DNA from: X23 sp050251575
Lineage (GTDB): Bacteria; Bacillota; Clostridia; SK-Y3
Reading direction: 5' to 3'
DNA: 10,867 nucleotides
NCBI GenBank assembly: GCA_050251575.1
Contig: JBFWMP010000096.1
Location: 1-10,867 of the forward strand
Translations under genes and position numbers: made by a program
In this document: piece after piece, positions 6,595-10,867 of the stretch
Numbering within the stretch: position 1 is the first letter of the stretch
Layout: the number at the start of each line of letters is the position of its first letter
Notes under the pieces: model-generated
Told to the model about the DNA's origin: nothing
The model's database searches: none
Seen by the model: only the letters and a program-made list of their open reading frames with translations

Positions 6595-8709
6595 TTATAT
6601 CTCCTTCACTTTCATTACTCTCATGGCATTTAATACTGCCAGCAGGGCTACACCTACATCCGCAAATACAGCTTCCCACATGGTAGCCAGACCTCCTGCA
6701 CCTAGCAGCAATACCATTGCTTTAACTGTAAAAGCAAAAATAATGTTTTGCCATACAACCATTCTCGTTTTTCTTGCTATTCTTATCGCATTGACTAACT
6801 TGGAAGGTTCATCCGTCATAAGTACTACATCAGCTGCTTCAATAGCCGCATCAGAACCTAAAGCTCCCATAGCAACACCAATATCCGCCCTTGCCAATAC
6901 CGGTGCATCGTTAATACCGTCTCCAACAAACACCAGCCTACCCTTAAGGGATTTATTCTTATCCAGCATCTCAAGCCTTTCAACTTTCTCATGAGGCAAA
7001 AGTTCTGCATAGACTTCATCTAATCCCAATTCTCCGGCTATTCTTGTTCCTACCGCCTTGCTATCTCCCGTCAACATGACAATCTTTTTAACACCCATAC
7101 TTCTTAGACCCTCTATTGCCTTAAAAGAGTCCTCTTTTATTTCATCAGAAATCACTATACAGCCTGCATATACTTTGTCAACAGCAATATGAATCACTGT
7201 TCCTGCCGCTTCTACATCGTCATAACTGATACTTTCCATATCCATCATCTTTGTGTTCCCCGCAAGTACTTTTTTACCTCGGGCAGACACCTTAATACCA
7301 TAGCCTGATATTTCCTCATAATCTTCGATTTGATTTTTATCTACCTCTTTGCCATAAGCCTTCAAAACAGATACTGCGATAGGATGATTGGAATAGCTTT
7401 CTGCAAGTGCAGCATATTCCAAAAGTTCTTTTTCCTCAATAGACCCGTTGCCTTTTATCTGTGTAACTTTGAATACACCTTTTGTTAATGTACCTGTTTT
7501 GTCAAATACGACTATTTCCACATCATTCAATGCTTCAAGATAGTTGCCGCCTTTTATCAATATTCCATTTTTTGAAGCCCCGCCAATCCCACCAAAAAAA
7601 CCTAAGGGAATAGAAACAACCAAGGCGCATGGGCAAGATACTACCAGAAAAATTAACGCTCTATAAATCCATGCCGAAAAAGTCGCTCCCAGCAGAATGA
7701 ACGGAGGGATTAAAGCTAATGCAAGTGCTATAAATACGACAATCGGAGTATAATAACGTGCAAACTTAGTAATAAAGTTTTCTGTCGGTGCTTTTTTACT
7801 GCTTGCGTTTTGCACCAAATCCAATATTTTTGATACGGTAGATTCTCTAAACACCTTGCTAACTTCAATAGTCAGTAGACCATTCTTATTAATGAAGCCG
7901 GATAACACTTCATCTCCAACTTTCACTTCCCTTGGCACCGATTCGCCTGTCAGAGCAGAAGTATCTAACATAGAATTTCCGTCTATCACCTTGCCGTCAA
8001 GAGGTACTTTTTCTCCGGCTTTTACAATAATAGTCTCTCCCACTTCTACTTCCTCAGGAGAAACTTTTCGAATATCATTTCCTTGTCTTAGATTAGCAAA
8101 GTCCGGTCGAATGTTCATTAAAGCTTTAATAGATTTTCTGGAACGGTTGACAGCTATATGCTGAAAGAACTCACCTATCTGATAGAACAGCATTACAGCC
8201 ACTCCTTCGGCAAATTCTTTGATTGAAAATGCTCCAATAGTTGCTACACTCATCAGAAAATTTTCATCAAACAGTTGACCTCTCATAAGATTCTTTACTG
8301 CTTTCAATACCACTTCTCCTCCGACCAAAAGATAACTGATAAAGTATAAAACTGCTTCCGTCCAAAAAGAGAAGTGAAAGATAACAGCAATCCCAAACAA
8401 CACCACTCCTATAATAAGTCTAATGATTTCCCCTTTGTTAAACTCACTGTCATCATGACTATCTTCTCCTTCATGATTTTCAGTAACAACTACATCGGGT
8501 TCAAGAGCTTTTATAATATTATTAGCGTTGAATATGATTTCATCTATTTTATCAGGGCTGGTCGTCTCAATAGATAGTTTCTTGGTTACGAAATTCATAC
8601 TTGCTAAGGATACACCGTCCATATTCTTTACCTTTTCTTCAATCTTCAACGCACAATTTGCGCAATCTAACCCCTCTAGTATTAACTCTTTTTTTAAATT
8701 ACTTCCCAT
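6595..8709 (-). CDS. cadA: Heavy-metal-translocating P-type ATPase (Cd2+/Zn2+/Pb2+ efflux)
   Basis: 704-residue P1B-type ATPase of the inner membrane that exports divalent soft metals. One N-terminal heavy-metal domain has LDCANC with C16 and C19, followed by a small His/Asp stretch (79-88, HEGEDSHDDS). Further landmarks in order are the actuator TGES (254-257), the transmembrane CPC (359-361), the phosphorylated D403 in DKTGTLT, the HP motif at H442, TGD (547-549), GDGIND (596-601), and K663 and D684 in the last helices. CPC with the ADVG...LNAMR helix points to the Zn/Cd/Pb subgroup, not copper exporters. The ATG at 8709 follows GAGGGGAG. It is 21 bp after cadC and shares its promoter. No clear terminator is visible downstream. 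Confidence 0.95.
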   Translation of the reverse strand: MGSNLKKELILEGLDCANCALKIEEKVKNMDGVSLASMNFVTKKLSIETTSPDKIDEIIFNANNIIKALEPDVVVTENHEGEDSHDDSEFNKGEIIRLIIGVVLFGIAVIFHFSFWTEAVLYFISYLLVGGEVVLKAVKNLMRGQLFDENFLMSVATIGAFSIKEFAEGVAVMLFYQIGEFFQHIAVNRSRKSIKALMNIRPDFANLRQGNDIRKVSPEEVEVGETIIVKAGEKVPLDGKVIDGNSMLDTSALTGESVPREVKVGDEVLSGFINKNGLLTIEVSKVFRESTVSKILDLVQNASSKKAPTENFITKFARYYTPIVVFIALALALIPPFILLGATFSAWIYRALIFLVVSCPCALVVSIPLGFFGGIGGASKNGILIKGGNYLEALNDVEIVVFDKTGTLTKGVFKVTQIKGNGSIEEKELLEYAALAESYSNHPIAVSVLKAYGKEVDKNQIEDYEEISGYGIKVSARGKKVLAGNTKMMDMESISYDDVEAAGTVIHIAVDKVYAGCIVISDEIKEDSFKAIEGLRSMGVKKIVMLTGDSKAVGTRIAGELGLDEVYAELLPHEKVERLEMLDKNKSLKGRLVFVGDGINDAPVLARADIGVAMGALGSDAAIEAADVVLMTDEPSKLVNAIRIARKTRMVVWQNIIFAFTVKAMVLLLGAGGLATMWEAVFADVGVALLAVLNAMRVMKVKEI

Positions 8710-8730
8710 ATTGCTCCCCTCACTTTCTCA

Positions 8731-9096
8731 TCATCTCTCGGTAACATGCATGAATCCTTGGTCAAATATATGTCTAATATGATCGTCATCTAATGAGTAA
8801 TATACTACCTTGCCCTCTTTCCTATATTTCACCAGCCGAGCTTGCTTCAGTACCCTAAGCTGATGTGAGATCGCTGATTGCGTCATACTTAATAGAGCAG
8901 CAATATCACATACACACATTTCAGATATAAACAGTGCATAGAGTATCTTCACCCTTGTGGTATCACCAAACACTTTAAACAATTCTGCAAGGTCATATAA
9001 ATTCTCTTCCTCCGGCATATTCTCTCTGACTTCGTTTATAACATCCTCATGTATGGTATTGCAGTTACAACTTTCCATCCCATATTTATTAATCAT
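8731..9096 (-). CDS. cadC: ArsR/SmtB-family metal-sensing repressor (CadC type)
   Basis: 121-residue winged-helix repressor that releases DNA when it binds Cd/Pb/Zn. The recognition helix region is MTQSAISHQLRVLKQARLV (71-89). Cysteines C10 and C12 near the N-terminus with C61 and C63 in MCVCD correspond to the CadC thiolate site (C7, C11, C58, C60 in S. aureus CadC). D104, H106, H117 and E120 in the last helix correspond to the second, alpha-5 zinc site (D101, H103, H114, E117). Both sensing sites therefore appear intact. The ATG at 9096 is chosen because GAAGGTG lies 5 nt upstream; an ATG six codons later has no such site. cadA follows after 21 bp, forming a two-gene operon under its own operator. 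Confidence 0.94.
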   Translation of the reverse strand: MINKYGMESCNCNTIHEDVINEVRENMPEEENLYDLAELFKVFGDTTRVKILYALFISEMCVCDIAALLSMTQSAISHQLRVLKQARLVKYRKEGKVVYYSLDDDHIRHIFDQGFMHVTER

Positions 9097-9123
9097 GATA
9101 GCACCTTCTCATTTGTTTGTATG

Positions 9124-9149
9124 TACACATGAACAAGTATTCATATGTA
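9124..9149. promoter_or_regulatory. CadC operator dyad at the cadC transcription start
   Basis: A 26-bp imperfect palindrome, 10 of 13 base pairs symmetric, has ATGAA (9129-9133) and TTCAT (9140-9144) as core half-sites. ArsR/CadC operators typically have ATGAA-N6-TTCAT-like dyads in this position. It begins where the -10 box predicts transcription to start, so a bound repressor would block initiation, and it lies in the cadC 5' UTR. Confidence 0.72.
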
Positions 9150-9156
9150 TGCCTAT

Positions 9157-9185
9157 ATTATATTTAATTAGTATTATTTTGTCAA
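9157..9185 (-). promoter_or_regulatory. Consensus sigma-A promoter of the cadC-cadA operon
   Basis: A perfect TTGACA (9180-9185), a 17-nt spacer and a perfect TATAAT (9157-9162) on the minus strand make an optimal housekeeping promoter. Start of transcription is expected near 9150, at the edge of the operator dyad. Such a strong promoter only makes sense if tightly repressed, consistent with CadC. Confidence 0.9.
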
Positions 9186-9231
9186 GAAAAATAAAAAATT
9201 ACCCTAACAGTATGCTAGCATACTGTTAGGG
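9186..9231 (-). terminator. Intrinsic terminator of the cold-shock gene
   Basis: A perfect 30-bp palindrome at 9202-9231 (arms CCCTAACAGTATGCT and AGCATACTGTTAGGG) is followed on the minus strand by TAATTTTTTATTTTT. The hairpin is 30 nt downstream of the csp stop codon. There is no T-tract in the other direction, so it works for minus-strand transcripts only. The T-run ends at the -35 of the cadC promoter, insulating the metal operon from upstream read-through. Confidence 0.9.
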
Positions 9232-9260
9232 CATTCACGAATAAAGAACCTTCCTTTATT

Positions 9261-9458
9261 CTATGATATTCTTACATTTGTTGCTTGCGGACCACGTTGA
9301 CCTTTTTCTACATCAAACTCAACTTTCTGACCCTCTTCAAGGGATTTATAACCTTCTGACTGAATTGCAGAGAAATGCACAAACACATCTTCTCCACCTT
9401 CTCTTTCTATAAAGCCAAAACCTTTTTCAGAATTAAACCATTTAACTGTACCTACCAT
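9261..9458 (-). CDS. csp: Cold-shock protein (CspA family)
   Basis: 65-residue single cold-shock domain, the full normal length. RNP1 is KGFGFI (12-17) and RNP2 is VFVHF (25-29), the aromatic faces that bind single-stranded RNA and DNA. These proteins act as RNA chaperones and transcription antiterminators in the cytoplasm. The ATG at 9458 follows an excellent AAGGAGGTG site with an 8-nt spacer. A 184-bp spacer separates it from infC and a strong terminator follows, so it probably has its own transcript. A TATAAT at 9519-9524 is a possible -10, but I see no good -35. Paralogues are common, so the specific name (cspA, B, C...) cannot be assigned. Confidence 0.96.
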   Translation of the reverse strand: MVGTVKWFNSEKGFGFIEREGGEDVFVHFSAIQSEGYKSLEEGQKVEFDVEKGQRGPQATNVRIS

Positions 9459-9493
9459 TAATATTACACCTCCTTAAATACCTTGTGGTTCAA

Positions 9494-9513
9494 GCATCAT
9501 TAAAATATGACGC
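9494..9513 (-). promoter_or_regulatory. Hairpin in the csp 5' UTR
   Basis: On the minus strand GCGTCAT (9507-9513) pairs with ATGATGC (9494-9500) around an ATTTTA loop; six Watson-Crick pairs and one G-U. It lies about 36 nt before the csp ATG, just after the possible -10 at 9519-9524, so it would be at the 5' end of the mRNA. A role in mRNA stability or cold-dependent translation is conceivable but not shown. Confidence 0.35.
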
Positions 9514-9642
9514 TTCTAATTATATTATGTTAATAACAAGGATCAGTTATTCACAATATTTAATATTAATATTACATATTTGACCAATTTTTTAAAAAAC
9601 TCATTATGCTTTCATACTTTTGAAAACCAGGACTAATCTCCC

Positions 9643-10158
9643 TTACTGCTTTTTGGGATTCAATATCATCATCATACTTTTCCCCTCAAGCCTTGGCAGC
9701 TTTTCAACTGCTCCTACATCACTAACTGCATCTGCAAATTTTGCAAGTACTTCTCTGCCTATTACCGTGTATTGCATTTCTCTGCCTCGAAATCTTATGC
9801 TAACTTTAACCTTGTTTCCATCCTCCAAGAACTTATATGCACTTTTTACCTTAAAACTAAAGTCATGTTCTTCAATTTTAGGTGAAACTCTCACTTCCTT
9901 AAGTGCAACAATCTTTTGACTCTTCTTTGCCTCTTTTTCTTTCTTTGTCTTTTCAAACATACATTTTCCATAATCCATAATTTTGCATACCGGCGGCACT
10001 GCATTCGGTACTATTTTCACGAGATCCAAATCCTTTGAAGCTGCCAGATTTTGTGCTTCCTTTGATGACATAAGGCCTAACATACCTCCGTCAGTATCAA
10101 TAACCCGGACTTCTTTATCTCGTATCTCCTCATTCATTGGCAATTCATTTTTTCTAAT
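9643..10158 (-). CDS. infC: Translation initiation factor IF-3, AUU start
   Basis: IF-3 binds the 30S subunit, prevents premature 50S joining and checks start-codon pairing. Both domains are present: the N-terminal domain with NEEIRDKEVRVID and VPPVCKIMDYGK, a lysine-rich linker (KKEKEAKKSQK), and the C-terminal domain with KEVRVSPKIEEHDF, KVKVSIRFRGREM and a PKKQ tail. I choose ATT at 10158 (171 residues): GGAGG lies 8 nt upstream, and the protein then begins RKNELPMNEEIR as in relatives. The only upstream ATG (10173) is part of the ribosome binding site itself. AUU starts are the classic means by which IF-3 represses its own synthesis. No rpmI or rplT follows; the next gene is csp. Confidence 0.96.
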   Translation of the reverse strand: MRKNELPMNEEIRDKEVRVIDTDGGMLGLMSSKEAQNLAASKDLDLVKIVPNAVPPVCKIMDYGKCMFEKTKKEKEAKKSQKIVALKEVRVSPKIEEHDFSFKVKSAYKFLEDGNKVKVSIRFRGREMQYTVIGREVLAKFADAVSDVGAVEKLPRLEGKSMMMILNPKKQ

Positions 10159-10230
10159 ACTAAACACCTCCATTAATATTCTTATACAAATCCTGTTGAT
10201 AAAATTTAGCCTATCTGTTCTATCCGATGA

Positions 10231-10275
10231 CTAACCGCCACTAGCTGTATCCTGAGGGATATACCTTCCAGGCAT
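10231..10275 (-). CDS. Possible 14-residue small peptide between rpoZ and infC
   Basis: An ATG at 10275 opens a 14-codon frame (MPGRYIPQDTASGG, then TAG) preceded by GAGGGAG with an 8-nt spacer. It starts 33 nt after the rpoZ stop and ends 72 nt before the infC AUU codon. It could be a leader peptide for infC, a small stand-alone protein or chance. No family is recognised; the composition is neutral and not membrane-like. Confidence 0.3.
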   Translation of the reverse strand: MPGRYIPQDTASGG

Positions 10276-10308
10276 AAGCAAAACTCCCTCTAAAGCTAAA
10301 AACTCTGT

Positions 10309-10518
10309 TTATCGTTTAATACGGCTTTTCACCTTTTTGAAAGTTATCTTACCTTTATTAATTTCATTAATGGCAACTGTAACCGGCTTTCCCGAATCAG
10401 AATCAGCAAGATTCTTGGCTCCATCTAGCAATTGTCTTGCTCTTTTAGCAGTGAAAATACAAAGTGTAAACCTATCACCTGCTTTTCCCAACAATTCGTT
10501 TATTGGTGGGTCTATCAT
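10309..10518 (-). CDS. rpoZ: DNA-directed RNA polymerase omega subunit
   Basis: 69-residue omega subunit, which helps assemble and stabilise RNA polymerase by clasping the beta-prime subunit. It has the family hallmarks: P-INELL near the start, DRFTLCIFTAKRARQLLDG (15-33) with the conserved AKRARQ, and KPVTVAINEINKGKI (44-58). The length is normal for Firmicutes. The ATG at 10518 follows AAGGTGA with a 6-nt spacer. In many Clostridia rpoZ lies between gmk and coaBC; here coaBC does not follow and infC does, 150 bp later. A terminator upstream (10661-10701) suggests the transcript starts just before rpoZ, though I found no convincing promoter. Confidence 0.93.
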   Translation of the reverse strand: MIDPPINELLGKAGDRFTLCIFTAKRARQLLDGAKNLADSDSGKPVTVAINEINKGKITFKKVKSRIKR

Positions 10519-10867
10519 AATATATCACCTTCTTCTCTGCTATGTTTTCCAACCACTCATACACCATTAACTACATCTACAGACTTCTAACTTTATCGTC
10601 ACTTACTCGCAGTTGTCTTTTCTAGAATAAAATGTATTCATGCTATTTTTATAGTAGTGCAATAAAAATTAAAGAGCGGATAGACTAAGCAATCCACTCT
10701 TCGTTTCAACCAAGTATTATCAAATTTTAGTCATGCTCTAAACAGAACTAATATTGAAAACGAGAAGCAAGTACTTCATATATTTGTAATTATCTTATTA
10801 TAACATTAGTTATCATATATATCAAATAAAATAATTTTTACTCATCCATAACTACAGTGTTAAACTC
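10519..10867. other. 349-bp right-edge spacer, with a possible C-terminal gene tail
   Basis: Apart from the terminator at 10661-10701, I see no complete gene here. At the extreme edge the minus strand reads EFNTVVMDE followed by TAA (10838-10867), the only open frame there. It could be the end of an upstream gene such as gmk, but nine codons cannot identify it. The DNA between 10519 and 10660 should hold the rpoZ promoter, but no clear -35/-10 pair is evident. Confidence 0.4.
10661..10701 (-). terminator. Intrinsic terminator upstream of rpoZ
   Basis: On the minus strand AAGAGTGGAT (10692-10701) pairs with ATCCGCTCTT (10672-10681) over 10 bp including one U-G pair, with a 10-nt loop, followed by TAATTTTTATT. 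The U-G pair becomes a C-A mismatch on the plus strand, so the hairpin is adapted to minus-strand RNA. It would end the transcript of the gene lying to the right of the window. Confidence 0.75.

Noticed and set aside
6446..6994. 182-codon open frame on the plus strand
   Set aside because: Most of it lies antisense to the well-supported cadA 3' region, its start is in the DnaA-box/repeat spacer without a ribosome binding site, and the protein is Ser/Thr/Ala-rich with no recognisable family.
9600..9642. Terminator after infC
   Set aside because: The TTTTTTAAAAAA palindrome near 9588-9599 has no GC stem; read-through to csp cannot be excluded.
10159..10308. L20-type leader upstream of infC
   Set aside because: No long terminator/antiterminator structure was seen and rplT is not downstream, so autoregulation by L20 has no basis here.
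10702..10837. Short peptide frame starting MKYLLLV on the minus strand
   Set aside because: Thirteen codons, no ribosome binding site, AT-rich context and located in the tail before a terminator.

Overview
The window looks like a piece of a low-GC, spore-forming Firmicutes (Clostridia) chromosome. The reasons are AT-rich intergenic DNA, strong AGGAGG-type ribosome binding sites, a SpoIVFA/SpoIVFB-like peptidase pair, and the order (M23)-(M50)-(radical SAM)-(DUF2344)-RNase G-L21, which I recall as common in Clostridia. Genus cannot be told from the sequence. Every gene I can support lies on the minus strand, so transcription runs from right to left.

Layout in transcription order. The right edge (10519-10867) holds a terminator for an unseen upstream gene, then rpoZ (RNA polymerase omega), a possible 14-codon peptide, infC (IF-3, apparently starting at AUU) and a cold-shock protein gene that ends in a strong intrinsic terminator. 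A self-contained heavy-metal cassette follows: a textbook sigma-A promoter, a CadC-type operator at the transcription start, cadC, then cadA (P1B-type Zn/Cd/Pb ATPase). A 271-bp spacer carries a dispersed repeat, three DnaA-box-like 9-mers inside an inverted repeat and a plausible sporulation sigma-E promoter. This precedes an M23 (LytM) membrane protein and an M50 site-2 protease, matching spoIVFA-spoIVFB of Bacillus. A 348-bp spacer with palindromic repeats separates these from a tightly packed unit: radical SAM protein (TIGR03960-like), DUF2344 partner (TIGR03936-like) and rng. A strong promoter built into the rng stop codon drives an L21 leader RNA and rplU, which runs off the left edge.

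Functionally the window mixes translation and RNA housekeeping (omega, IF-3, Csp, RNase G, L21), metal efflux with its own sensor, and a likely sporulation signalling module. No phage, transposase, CRISPR array, tRNA or rRNA was seen. No clearly new multi-gene system is present. The best leads are regulatory and local: the AUU start of infC and its separation from rpmI-rplT, the DnaA-box cluster, the repeat family in two spacers, the candidate small peptide, and the uncharacterised radical SAM/DUF2344 pair beside RNase G.
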